This document shows, in pieces, positions 44,564-53,337 of a stretch of DNA of 64,000 bases (its first letter is position 1; each line of letters starts with the position of its first letter). Origin of the DNA: Flavobacteriaceae bacterium (GTDB lineage Bacteria > Bacteroidota > Bacteroidia > Flavobacteriales > Flavobacteriaceae); NCBI GenBank assembly GCA_013373385.1, contig JABXHX010000010.1, forward strand, positions 1 through 64,000. Reading direction: 5' to 3'. Position numbers and translations under genes: made by a program. The notes under the pieces are model-generated. The model ran no database searches. It saw only the letters and a list, made by a program, of their open reading frames with translations, and had not been told where the DNA came from.

Positions 44564-46436
44564 ATTAACCGAAACTCAAGTAAGCAAAAAAATTAATTTT
44601 ATTGACCACTACATCAATTCAGCGAATGCCGCTGATGGATCTAAAGTTGATGCAAATGCAAACGTTACTTCCAAGAATATTGCCACCATGGAAGCCGAGC
44701 TAAATAAAGACATAAACATACAAGTAAACAGAGCCTTGGTTCAACGTAAAATTAAAATGCTTTTTGGTAAAGAATTGGCTGATGAATATACACGTCAAAT
44801 AGAATCGCACGAAATTTATGTGCACGATGAAACCTCTTTAAAACCCTATTGTGTTTCAATTAGCATGTATCCGTTTTTGTTTGATGGATTGACAAAACTA
44901 GGCGGAGAAAGTAGAGCACCGCAACACCTGGAGAGTTTTTGTGGTGAGTTTGTAAATTTAGTTTTTGCCGTTAGTTCACAATTCGCAGGTGCCTTAGCTA
45001 CGGTAGAATTTTTAATGTATTTCGATTATTTTGCTAGTAAAGATTATGGCGAAGCTTATTTAGAAACCGCTACAAAAACAATTGAAAATCATTTGCAACA
45101 TGTGGTGTATGCTATCAATCAACCAGCAGCTGCAAGAGGTTATCAATCTGTCTTTTGGAATATTTCTTTATATGATGAAGCTTATTTTAACAGTATGTTT
45201 GGTGATTTTGTTTTTCCAGATATGACCAAACCACAATGGAAAAATGTAAAGCGTCTACAAAACTTTTTTATGAAATGGTTCAACCAAGAACGCAACAAAG
45301 CAATCCTAACTTTTCCAGTAGTTACTGCAGCAATGTTGGTAAACGATGGAAAACCTGTTGATACAGAATTTACAGAAATGTGTGCACAAGAATTAAACGA
45401 AGGCAATTCGTTCTTTATTTATCAATCAGAAAATGCAGACAGTTTAGCATCGTGTTGCAGACTTAGAAACGAGATTAGTGATAATACATTTAGCTATTCA
45501 TTAGGTGCTGGAGGAGTTGCAACGGGTTCTATAAATGTGATTACTTTAAATATGAATCGTTTGGTGCAAAAGGGAGCAACTATTGTTGATGAAGTTCGAA
45601 AAATACACAAATACCAAGTGGCGTACAGAACACTAATCAACGAATACGAAGCTGCTGGATTGTTGCCAGTGTATAGCGCAGGATTTATCTCTTTAGACAA
45701 ACAGTTTCTAACCATCGGAATAAACGGAATGGTAGAAGCAGCCGAAAGTCAAGGTATCAATGTTGGCAATAACGAAATCTACAAAGCTTTTGTAAACAAA
45801 CACTTAAAAGCTATTTACGACGAAAATAAAATTGCTAAACAAACCTATGGTTATATGTTTAATACCGAATTTGTTCCAGCAGAAAATTTGGGAGTAAAAA
45901 ATGCCAAATGGGATAAAGAAGATGGATTAACAGTGCCAAGAGACTGCTACAACTCATATTTTTATAAGGTTGAAGATAAAAACACAAACACACTCGATAA
46001 AATTATTTTACACGGACAAGAAATTATTCAATATTTAGATGGTGGTTCAGCATTGCACTTAAACCTAGAAGAAGCGCCAAACAAAGAAGGCTTTATAAAG
46101 CTGATACATGCAACAGCAAAAGCAGGATGCAACTATTTTTGCTTTAATATAAAGATTACTATTTGTAATGAGTGCGACCATATAGATAAACAAACTGCAT
46201 ACAACTGTTCTAAATGTGGTTCAGAAAACGTTGATCACGGCACACGTGTTATTGGTTATTTAAAACGAGTATCAAGTTTTAGTTCTGGGCGTCAAAAAGA
46301 GCATCAACTAAGGCATTATCACAGACAAAATACCACTACAAAACTAGCCAAAAACAGAGCAGCAAAAATGTTACAATATCAGCATGCTAATAATGAAGTC
46401 TCTAAAATTAACTCGAAAGTAAACTTGAATAGATAG
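44556..46436 (+). CDS. nrdD: Anaerobic ribonucleoside-triphosphate reductase
   Basis: 626 residues, class III ribonucleotide reductase making dNTPs without oxygen. The glycyl-radical block 'GTRVIGYLKR' has Gly near 567; just before it is the Cys4 zinc site 'CNECDHIDKQTAYNCSKCG'. 'RDCYNSYFY' near 465 and 'NEGNSFFIYQSENADSLASCCRLRNEI' near 285 hold active-site cysteines. The N-terminus goes directly into the barrel with no recognisable ATP-cone, so dATP inhibition through that domain is unlikely. About 60 residues follow the radical glycine, longer than usual. Ends at a terminator hairpin. Confidence 0.93.
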   Translation: MIRLTETQVSKKINFIDHYINSANAADGSKVDANANVTSKNIATMEAELNKDINIQVNRALVQRKIKMLFGKELADEYTRQIESHEIYVHDETSLKPYCVSISMYPFLFDGLTKLGGESRAPQHLESFCGEFVNLVFAVSSQFAGALATVEFLMYFDYFASKDYGEAYLETATKTIENHLQHVVYAINQPAAARGYQSVFWNISLYDEAYFNSMFGDFVFPDMTKPQWKNVKRLQNFFMKWFNQERNKAILTFPVVTAAMLVNDGKPVDTEFTEMCAQELNEGNSFFIYQSENADSLASCCRLRNEISDNTFSYSLGAGGVATGSINVITLNMNRLVQKGATIVDEVRKIHKYQVAYRTLINEYEAAGLLPVYSAGFISLDKQFLTIGINGMVEAAESQGINVGNNEIYKAFVNKHLKAIYDENKIAKQTYGYMFNTEFVPAENLGVKNAKWDKEDGLTVPRDCYNSYFYKVEDKNTNTLDKIILHGQEIIQYLDGGSALHLNLEEAPNKEGFIKLIHATAKAGCNYFCFNIKITICNECDHIDKQTAYNCSKCGSENVDHGTRVIGYLKRVSSFSSGRQKEHQLRHYHRQNTTTKLAKNRAAKMLQYQHANNEVSKINSKVNLNR

Positions 46437-46443
46437 ATAAATT

Positions 46444-46490
46444 AAGGATAGAATATTTTTAAAAAGTTATAAATACTCTATCCTTTTTTA
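46444..46490 (+). terminator. Terminator after nrdD
   Basis: AAGGATAGAATATTT (46444-46458) pairs with AAATACTCTATCCTT (46471-46485) with a single mismatch, followed by TTTT. The stop of the convergent NrfD gene (46478) lies inside, so it may work in both directions. Confidence 0.75.
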
Positions 46491-47698
46491 TACCTTAATT
46501 TCCCTGTTTCTATTTTAATGGCTGTTTTTGCTAGAATTGTAAAAACCAATGCACCTAAAGCCCAAATTCCTAGAGTAACACCAATTTCAATTCCTGTCGG
46601 AGTGTATTCTGCAATCTTACCATATGGTCCTGGAATAAATCCTGGAACAATTAATCCAAATCCTTTTTCTATCCAAATAGCCACAAATAAAATAAAACAA
46701 GCAAAATATAACACCTTAAGATTGTTACGTAATTTGTGAAATGTTAACATAACTGTAGCCAATACGTTTAAAGAAATGGCTGTCCAAATCCAAGGTAATA
46801 AGGCTGTTTTTCCGTCTAATCCAAAGAATAAATAATAAGCACTTTCACTGTGATGTGTTGGTGCGTAGAATTCTTTAAACAATTCAGAAATCAACATAAT
46901 TAAATTAATTTGAGCTGCAACCGTTACCACCATGGCTATTTTCTTGATGGTTTTGTCTTTTATTTTAAACTCGGTAAACGTTCTAATAATAGCCAGAACT
47001 AAAATAATTAATGCAGGTCCAGCAGCAAATGCAGATGCTAAAAACCTAGGTCCCAAAAGTGCGTTATTCCAAAATGGCCTTGCTTGTAATCCTTGGTATA
47101 AAAATGCAGTTACTAAGTGAATTCCTACTGCCCAAAAAACAGATAAAATAGCTCCGGGTACATACACACTTTTTTTAGATTCTTTTCCTTGATAATGTCT
47201 AAACAAAATATAAAACGGAATAGAGATGTTTAAGAATAAATATCCGTTAAGCACAATAACATCCCAAGTTAACATTGAGTCAGGGAAGTTAAACACACCT
47301 ATACCAGGTATCATGTGCCATAGTACTGATGGACCACCCATATCTGCAACCACAAAAGCTAAACACATAATCAATGCTGCAACTGCTAGTCCTTCTCCAA
47401 TTAATACTGCTTGTTTAAAGTCAATATCTTTTAATACATAGGTAGGCATTACCAACATTACAGCTGCAGCGGCAACACCTACTAAAAAGGTAAAATTAGA
47501 AATATACAATCCCCAACTCACCCTATCAGTCATTCCCGTAACACTTAATCCTTCTTCTAGCTGTACAGAATAACAATACATTCCAACTAGCATTATAAAG
47601 GTTAAAAATGCCATCCAAATATGATATTTTTTAGAGCCATGTGTAATGGTATCTAAACTATCTCTTACTAAACTTTTAAAAACTTTGAATCGTCTCAT
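46478..47698 (-). CDS. NrfD/PsrC-family membrane subunit of the Nap operon
   Basis: 406 residues with roughly ten membrane helices. 'WGLYISNFTFLVGVAAAAVMLVMPTYVL' and 'WLLGPRFLASAFAAGPALIILV'-like segments match the quinol-binding NrfD/PsrC family. Oxidises menaquinol and passes electrons to the Fe-S protein encoded just upstream. Last gene of the nap run. Most Nap systems use NapC or NapGH here, so this subunit makes the operon distinctive. Confidence 0.85.
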   Translation of the reverse strand: MRRFKVFKSLVRDSLDTITHGSKKYHIWMAFLTFIMLVGMYCYSVQLEEGLSVTGMTDRVSWGLYISNFTFLVGVAAAAVMLVMPTYVLKDIDFKQAVLIGEGLAVAALIMCLAFVVADMGGPSVLWHMIPGIGVFNFPDSMLTWDVIVLNGYLFLNISIPFYILFRHYQGKESKKSVYVPGAILSVFWAVGIHLVTAFLYQGLQARPFWNNALLGPRFLASAFAAGPALIILVLAIIRTFTEFKIKDKTIKKIAMVVTVAAQINLIMLISELFKEFYAPTHHSESAYYLFFGLDGKTALLPWIWTAISLNVLATVMLTFHKLRNNLKVLYFACFILFVAIWIEKGFGLIVPGFIPGPYGKIAEYTPTGIEIGVTLGIWALGALVFTILAKTAIKIETGKLRYKKG

Positions 47699-47727
47699 TT
47701 GATTTTTTTATTTTCAACCTTGCATTT

Positions 47728-48858
47728 TTAATCCATATAATACCAGAACTTAGGCTCGGTTCCTAAATCTTCTTTTAATCTGAATACTTTTTTATTTTCT
47801 AACACCCAACGTATGGTACTGTTAGGGTCTAATAGGTTTCCAAAAACTCTTGCACCTGTTGGGCAGGCCTCAACACAAGCAGGATTTTTACCAGATCTAG
47901 AACGTTGCACACAGAATGTACACTTTTCCATGACTCCTTTTTTACGCATTCTGTTTCCTAGGTAATGCTGATTTTTATTTACTTCGTTTTCAGGAACTTC
48001 TGGCTTACTCCAGTTAAATCTACGTCCGTCATACGGGCAAGCTGCCATACAGTATCTACAACCCACACACCAATCGTAATCAATAACAACCAAACCATCG
48101 TCTTCTCTCCATGTTGCTTGTACAGGACACACATCTACACAAGGCGGATTATCGCAATGAAAACACTGTGTTCCCATATAAAAATGCCCTTGAGCAGGAA
48201 CTTCGTGATAGTAATTGTCATCTGCTTCATTAAAGTTAAATCCTTTTCCGTCTTTCATTTCATGAATACGGATATACTGCATTTGCGAATTTCTGTCTTG
48301 GTTGTTTTCTTCTACACAGGCACTCACACAATCCATATATCCTTTACATTTTGAGATATTGAACGCATACCCAAACAACACATTTTCTTCTGCATTTTTA
48401 GAAGACATGTTTATGGTTTTTCCTGTACGTAATTGGTAAGAACGCACTAGTCTATCAACCGTTGCTTTTTTCTCTTCATCGTTCATCAATTTATAGTTCC
48501 CTTTAAATTGCTCTTCCCAATCTATTTGCGCTTTTTCTTTAGATGTACTGCTAGAAGTTACACTTGTACAAGAAGACAGTGCTCCTGCACCAACCAATAA
48601 ACTTGCTGTTAGTTGTTTAAACGCATTTCTTCGATCTAGTTTTACATCAAATACTTGATCAAAACCATCTCTTTTACGTTCTTCTCCAATAGAAGCATCT
48701 ACTGCTGCTTTAAAAAATTCTTCTTCGTTTAATTCTTGATCCTTCTGATGAGAATTGCATCCGCCAGAAGTTTTTCCACAACCACAAGTACTTGTAGTAG
48801 TTTGCTTCTTCTTACTATTTAGGTTTAGAGAAAACCATTTTTTATTGTTATCACTCAT
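47728..48858 (-). CDS. Four-cluster ferredoxin subunit with internal Tat lipoprotein-like signal
   Basis: 376 residues. The N-terminal 75 residues contain a Cys-rich patch 'TCGCGKTSGGC'; 'LDRRNAFKQLTASLLVGAGALSSC' near 76-100 looks like a Tat signal with a lipobox after a long extension, a layout like ActB of alternative complex III. Four [4Fe-4S] Cys groups follow: 'CKGYMDCVSAC', 'CFHCDNPPCVDVC', 'CVGCRYCMAAC' and 'CTFCVQ..CVEAC'. Electron-transfer partner of the NrfD protein, like NrfC/PsrB/TtrB subunits. Overall role: shuttle from quinol to the cytochromes or NapA. Confidence 0.85.
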   Translation of the reverse strand: MSDNNKKWFSLNLNSKKKQTTTSTCGCGKTSGGCNSHQKDQELNEEEFFKAAVDASIGEERKRDGFDQVFDVKLDRRNAFKQLTASLLVGAGALSSCTSVTSSSTSKEKAQIDWEEQFKGNYKLMNDEEKKATVDRLVRSYQLRTGKTINMSSKNAEENVLFGYAFNISKCKGYMDCVSACVEENNQDRNSQMQYIRIHEMKDGKGFNFNEADDNYYHEVPAQGHFYMGTQCFHCDNPPCVDVCPVQATWREDDGLVVIDYDWCVGCRYCMAACPYDGRRFNWSKPEVPENEVNKNQHYLGNRMRKKGVMEKCTFCVQRSRSGKNPACVEACPTGARVFGNLLDPNSTIRWVLENKKVFRLKEDLGTEPKFWYYMD

Positions 48859-48865
48859 GCCTAAG

Positions 48866-49495
48866 TTATTTTCTTTCTTTTATTTTTTGTGTGTTAAAAC
48901 GTGCTGGCCACCTTGACTCAAAATGAGGTTTATGTGGATTGTGACAGTTTACACAAGTCATTGATGCTCTTGGTGGTGCCCAGCCACCAATTTGTTTTCC
49001 GTGTGCACCTCCCAACCAATCTTTATATTGTTTTGTATGACACTGGCTACACAGTTTATAACTCTTGTTAAAGTCGATATTATTTCCTGTAAGGCTTGTT
49101 AAATGATTGATGTTTTTACTATTATGACAAGTCACACAATTCATTGTATTAGCATTTGCATGATTTATTTTGATGTTCCAATGCGCCTTTTTCAAATCTT
49201 TACTTTGCATTTGTTGTAAAGGTTTTGTATGACATTCTGTACATGCGTAAGATTTAATCTGACCCTTGCGCTCTGGAATTAAAAACGAGGTACCATCTTC
49301 AGAGATTTGTATCATTTCAATATCTCCAAAATGTGTTTCAGAAGAAACCGAAACTCCTTTATAATTTTTACTTTTTGCCTCTATTTTATCTGTGATATTA
49401 TGATACTCTCCTTCTTTATGTTTACAAGAAGATATTAGCAGCATTACTAGCATAAAACTTGCTACTATATAAATAGTTTTTGTACTCTTATTCAT
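48866..49495 (-). CDS. Tetrahaem cytochrome c lipoprotein of the Nap operon
   Basis: 209 residues from the ATG at 49495, giving a lipoprotein signal with Cys24 ('LLISSC'); a longer upstream frame has no signal. Four CxxCH sites: C85, C120, C149 and C181. Its single membrane tie is a lipid, not the helix of NapC/NirT cytochromes, and there is no NapC sequence similarity I can see. It probably relays electrons between the Fe-S/NrfD module and NapB/NapA. Overlaps the napB-like gene by 8 nt (ATGAATAA). Confidence 0.82.
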   Translation of the reverse strand: MNKSTKTIYIVASFMLVMLLISSCKHKEGEYHNITDKIEAKSKNYKGVSVSSETHFGDIEMIQISEDGTSFLIPERKGQIKSYACTECHTKPLQQMQSKDLKKAHWNIKINHANANTMNCVTCHNSKNINHLTSLTGNNIDFNKSYKLCSQCHTKQYKDWLGGAHGKQIGGWAPPRASMTCVNCHNPHKPHFESRWPARFNTQKIKERK

Positions 49496-50180
49496 AATTT
49501 CTAGCTCTTGTGAAAATACCAATGTTAGTAGTTTCTTTATTATTAAGTGCATGGCATTGTCTACAATTAATTCTCTCTGGATGTGTTACTCGAATCTCTT
49601 TAGGAGCACTTGGTCCAGCGTGACAAGACAAACAATTTTCTCGCATTTGTATTTGATGCGGAATTACCGGCGGACTGCCCTTTAAAGCATTGTTAATACC
49701 TACTTTAGGTGCTTTTAGTCTTGGAAAATTAGTGCCTTTAAACAATGTATTGGTTTGTTGTGGCACATGGCATTGTCTACAATTAACCATTTCTGGGTGT
49801 GGAGTTACTGGCGCATAGGCTTTGAATTTCTCTGTAAAACCTCCGTTTTCATGACATTGCAAACAGGTTTTTCCACCCATGCTTCTTTCTGCTTTTACAG
49901 GATGAGGAATACTTGGCGGTGCTCCGTGATATGCTCTATTTTTATAATAAGTAGCTAGCTTTCTTTGATGATTTTTATCAATTGGCATATTGGCATATTC
50001 TAAGGCATAACCAGAACGCTGAAACACACCCGTTTCTGAAGGGATAATCGGTATAGGACGATTGTTTTCTATTGGAACATATGCTTCTTCTTGTCCTTGA
50101 TAATAACTATAATTCCAAACCGCAATAAATGCAATAAATAGAATTACAAAGAGTGATATAATACCTAATCGTTTTCTCAT
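49488..50180 (-). CDS. napB: NapB-like cytochrome with four haem sites
   Basis: 230 residues. One N-terminal membrane anchor (5-23). Residues 30-155 match NapB ('NRAYHGAPPSIPHPV', 'CLQCHENGG', 'CRQCHVPQQTNTLFKGTNF') with haem sites C106 and C134. Standard NapB ends there with two haems. This protein goes on with a second NapB-like unit: 'LKGSPPVIPH', 'CLSCH' (C183), 'THPERINCRQCH' (C206). It looks like an internal duplication producing a tetrahaem form. Four nt after napA. Confidence 0.85.
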   Translation of the reverse strand: MRKRLGIISLFVILFIAFIAVWNYSYYQGQEEAYVPIENNRPIPIIPSETGVFQRSGYALEYANMPIDKNHQRKLATYYKNRAYHGAPPSIPHPVKAERSMGGKTCLQCHENGGFTEKFKAYAPVTPHPEMVNCRQCHVPQQTNTLFKGTNFPRLKAPKVGINNALKGSPPVIPHQIQMRENCLSCHAGPSAPKEIRVTHPERINCRQCHALNNKETTNIGIFTRARNYE

Positions 50181-50184
50181 AATT

Positions 50185-52512
50185 CTATGCTTTTTCTACA
50201 TTAACAGCACATTTCTTATAGTCTGGTTCTTTTGAAATTGGACAAAAAGAATCTAGTGTAATGTCATTAATTAACATATTTTCATCAAAGAAAGGTACAA
50301 ATACCTGCATTGGTGCTGGTACCCCACGTTGGTTTATTGATGCTGGTAAGGTTATTTCTCCTCTACGAGTAGTCAATTTTACTTTATCGCCAGTTTTAAT
50401 CTGCATCCGTTTTGCATCGTCTGGGTTTAGTTCTACATAGGCCTGTGGCATTGCTTTGTGCAGTACTGGTATTCTACGTGTCATAGAACCTGTATGCCAG
50501 TGCTCAACCACACGACCGGTATTTAACCAATATGGAAATTCTTTATCTGGTTCTTCTGCTGCTGGCTCATAAGGACGTTGCCAAATTACAGCTTTACCAT
50601 CTGGTTTTCCGTAGAAATGGAATTCCTCTCCGTTACTACATGCTGGATCGTATTTTGAGTTGAATCTCCATTGGGTAGACTTTCCTTCAACATAAGGCCA
50701 GATTGCTCCTGACTCTTCTTTGAGCACTTCAATAGGTGCCATGTTGTGTTTTTTACCTTCGTGGAATTTACGGTATTCGGCGTAAATTTCTTCAATATGT
50801 GTTTCTGGTTTGTAATAGAATTGTTTTTCATACCCCAAACGTTTTGCTACCTCTATTAACTGCCAAGTATCGCTCATTGCTTCACCTGGGGCATCTACCA
50901 TTTTTTCAAAATATTGGGTTCTTCTTTCTGAGTTTCCATACATTCCTTCTCGCTCAACCCACATTGCTGATGGCAAAATAACATCGGCTATATCTGTTGT
51001 TGGGGTTGGATAAATATCAGAAACGACAATAAATCGTCCTTCTTTTTTAGCACCATCTCTATAACGTTTTAATTTTGGCATTGTAACCATTGGGTTGGTT
51101 ACTTGAATCCACATAAAACGAATATCGCCTCGGTCTAACGCTCTAAACATTTCTACTGTATGATAAGTTGGCTTCGGTGCGATATTTTCTACTGGTACGT
51201 CCCAAATTTTTGCAGCAAATGCTCTGTGTTTAGGATTCATTACTACACCTTTTGGTAATTTATGGGTTAAAGTACCTACTTCTCTAACAGTACCACAGGC
51301 TGATGGTTGTCCGGTTAACGAGAATGGACTGTTTCCTGGTGTTGAAATTTTTCCGGTTAATAAGTGAATGTTGTAAATCAAATTATTCATCCAAGTACCA
51401 CGTGAGTGCTGATTAACTCCCATACACCAAAGCGACATTACTTTCTTATTTGGGTTTCCATAATAAGAAGCCATGTATTTGATGTCTTTTGCAGAGACGC
51501 CCGAAATTTTTTCAACTTTTTCTGGCGTATAATCTTCTAAGAATATTTTAAAGTCATCAAAACTTATCTTTGTTGGTTTGTCTTTAAATTTGTACTTATC
51601 TTCTAAACCATACCCCATATTGGTTAGTCCTTTGCTAAAGTTACAGTGCTTTTCTACAAAAGATTTATTTACCCAACCATTCTTTATAATTTCGTAACAA
51701 ATGGCGTTGGCAACCGCTAAATCTGTTTGTGGCTTAAAAATGATTGATTTATCTGAAGCCATACTTGTACGGGTAGTACGAGTTGCAAAATCAATAATTT
51801 TTACTCCTCTTTTTAAACGCTGGTCTAACAATCTAGAAAATAATACTGGATGCATTTCTGCCATATTATTTCCCCATAAAAAGAATACATCTGCATGGTC
51901 AATATCTTCATAACATCCCATTGGCTCATCTGCTCCAAAAGATGTTAAAAATCCTGTTACGGCACTTGCCATACACAAACGTGCATTTGCTTCAACATTG
52001 TTTGTACCAATACATCCTTTAAATAATTTTGAGGCAACATAACCATCTGGAATTGTCCATTGACCAGAACCATAAATAGAGACTGCATCTTTACCGTGGT
52101 CTTTGATAGTCTCTTTCATTTTAGAAGCAATTAAATCTAGCGCTTCTTTCATTGTGGTTTCTACATACCTACCATTCTTTTTTACTAAAGGTTTTGTTAA
52201 TCTGTCTTTGCCGTACATAGACATTACTGAGTGATATCCCTTTACACAACACAACCCTTTGTTAACTGCAGATTTAGGATCACCTTTAACAGCTACAGCT
52301 TTACCATTTTCTACACCTACCAATACTCCACATCCAACACCACAAAATCTACATGGTGCTTTTTTCCAGTCTAAATTTGCTCCTTTTGGCAACTTTCTTT
52401 CTTGCTCTCCAGCAAACATAATTCCTGGAAACATGGTAGCAGCAGCAGTCATTGCAGATAATGCTGCCATCTTTTTAATAAAACTTCGTCTGTTTGTTGT
52501 TGAAGTGTACAT
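50185..52512 (-). CDS. napA: Periplasmic nitrate reductase, catalytic subunit
   Basis: 775 residues, molybdopterin oxidoreductase reducing nitrate to nitrite in the periplasm. Tat signal 'TNRRSFIKKMAALSAMTAAATMFPG' (residues 6-30). The [4Fe-4S] motif starts C54-x2-C57-x3-C61 with the last Cys at 87-88. The Mo ligand is the Cys in 'NARLCMASAVTGF' near 180. Somewhat shorter than E. coli NapA (~830). Follows napD by 3 nt and heads napA-napB-cytochrome-ferredoxin-nrfD. Confidence 0.95.
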   Translation of the reverse strand: MYTSTTNRRSFIKKMAALSAMTAAATMFPGIMFAGEQERKLPKGANLDWKKAPCRFCGVGCGVLVGVENGKAVAVKGDPKSAVNKGLCCVKGYHSVMSMYGKDRLTKPLVKKNGRYVETTMKEALDLIASKMKETIKDHGKDAVSIYGSGQWTIPDGYVASKLFKGCIGTNNVEANARLCMASAVTGFLTSFGADEPMGCYEDIDHADVFFLWGNNMAEMHPVLFSRLLDQRLKRGVKIIDFATRTTRTSMASDKSIIFKPQTDLAVANAICYEIIKNGWVNKSFVEKHCNFSKGLTNMGYGLEDKYKFKDKPTKISFDDFKIFLEDYTPEKVEKISGVSAKDIKYMASYYGNPNKKVMSLWCMGVNQHSRGTWMNNLIYNIHLLTGKISTPGNSPFSLTGQPSACGTVREVGTLTHKLPKGVVMNPKHRAFAAKIWDVPVENIAPKPTYHTVEMFRALDRGDIRFMWIQVTNPMVTMPKLKRYRDGAKKEGRFIVVSDIYPTPTTDIADVILPSAMWVEREGMYGNSERRTQYFEKMVDAPGEAMSDTWQLIEVAKRLGYEKQFYYKPETHIEEIYAEYRKFHEGKKHNMAPIEVLKEESGAIWPYVEGKSTQWRFNSKYDPACSNGEEFHFYGKPDGKAVIWQRPYEPAAEEPDKEFPYWLNTGRVVEHWHTGSMTRRIPVLHKAMPQAYVELNPDDAKRMQIKTGDKVKLTTRRGEITLPASINQRGVPAPMQVFVPFFDENMLINDITLDSFCPISKEPDYKKCAVNVEKA

Positions 52513-52515
52513 AAG

Positions 52516-52755
52516 CTAGTTCGTTTTTGATGTATTGAACCCAGAAACCATAGCAAGTAATTTTAAACTGCTTATTGTTTCTAGTTGTTGTTTTAAATTT
52601 TCTTCTTCTGCCTTGGTTTCAGTTTCTGTAACTACCACTAAAATATCTTTGTTTTCTGCGGGGATAACTTCGCATTGACTAATACTAGATAGCGCTTGAA
52701 TTAAGTCTTCTTTTTTCCCTTCATGTGGATGCGCTAAGTAACTTTTTATTGGCAT
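52516..52755 (-). CDS. napD: NapD-like Tat chaperone
   Basis: 79 residues from the ATG at 52755 ('MPIKSYLAHPHEGKKEDLIQAL'); a longer frame starts at GTG 52779, inside the promoter motif. NapD binds the NapA Tat signal until the cofactor is loaded. The N-terminal pattern 'PIKSYLAHPHEGK' and size fit. First gene of the operon, preceded by an FNR-type box. Confidence 0.8.
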   Translation of the reverse strand: MPIKSYLAHPHEGKKEDLIQALSSISQCEVIPAENKDILVVVTETETKAEEENLKQQLETISSLKLLAMVSGFNTSKTN

Positions 52756-52778
52756 TAATTCTGTATTATTTTGACACA

Positions 52779-52785
52779 CAAATTA
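52779..52785 (-). promoter_or_regulatory. nap operon -7 element
   Basis: On the - strand TAATTTG, one base short of TAnnTTTG, 23 nt upstream of the napD ATG. Predicted start of transcription near 52772. Confidence 0.4.
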
Positions 52786-52808
52786 CCATTTTTTTTAGTT
52801 TTTTATTT

Positions 52809-52822
52809 ATGATTTTTATCAT
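52809..52822 (-). promoter_or_regulatory. FNR/CRP-type operator upstream of nap
   Basis: ATGAT-TTTT-ATCAT: the TGAT-N4-ATCA core of Fnr-family boxes is exact. Its centre lies about 43 nt before the predicted nap transcript start, the position used by class II activators. Confidence 0.55.
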
Positions 52823-52992
52823 AACGCTAAGTAACAACTCATTGCATTGTATCTTAAAAGAAATAGCGTATAATTTTAAATAACTAATTTTAAATAATTT
52901 ATAACCTAAAATGAAAATTATTTACTTTAAAACACGTGCTTATTTATATTTAATATAAATTGCAAATAATCTTTATATATAATCCCATTAAA

Positions 52993-53337
52993 ATGTCTTA
53001 TAAAATTAGGAGTAAAATATGGTTAGAAATAAATGACACCATCTTTTTAGGCGAAGGTAGAGTGATGCTACTAAAAACCTTACAACAAACTAACTCATTA
53101 AATAAAGCAGCAAAAAAAATGAGCATGTCTTATAAGAAGGCTTGGAATTTAATTGATACTATGAATAAAAATTCTAAACAACCCGTAGCTGTTAAAAAAA
53201 TTGGCGGAAAAGATGGCGGCGGAACACAACTCACACCCTACGGAATAGAACTCATTGATAAATTTGAAAGTATTAATAAAAACTGTTGGAAACATTTAGA
53301 TAAGCAGCAAAAAAAGTATTTTGATTTATCTTCATAA
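52993..53337 (+). CDS. ModE-like winged-helix regulator (DNA-binding domain only)
   Basis: 114 residues from the ATG at 52993; the upstream extension starts at TTG and adds nothing recognisable. 'LGEGRVMLLKTLQQTNSLNKAAKKMSMSYKKAWNLIDTMN' is the N-terminal ModE/LysR-type helix-turn-helix, and 'GGKDGGGTQLTPYGIELIDKF' the wing. The molybdate-binding MOP domains of full ModE (~260 residues) are absent. Divergent from the molybdenum-dependent nap operon, so local regulation of nap or molybdenum metabolism is likely, but how molybdenum would be sensed is not visible. Confidence 0.75.
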   Translation: MSYKIRSKIWLEINDTIFLGEGRVMLLKTLQQTNSLNKAAKKMSMSYKKAWNLIDTMNKNSKQPVAVKKIGGKDGGGTQLTPYGIELIDKFESINKNCWKHLDKQQKKYFDLSS

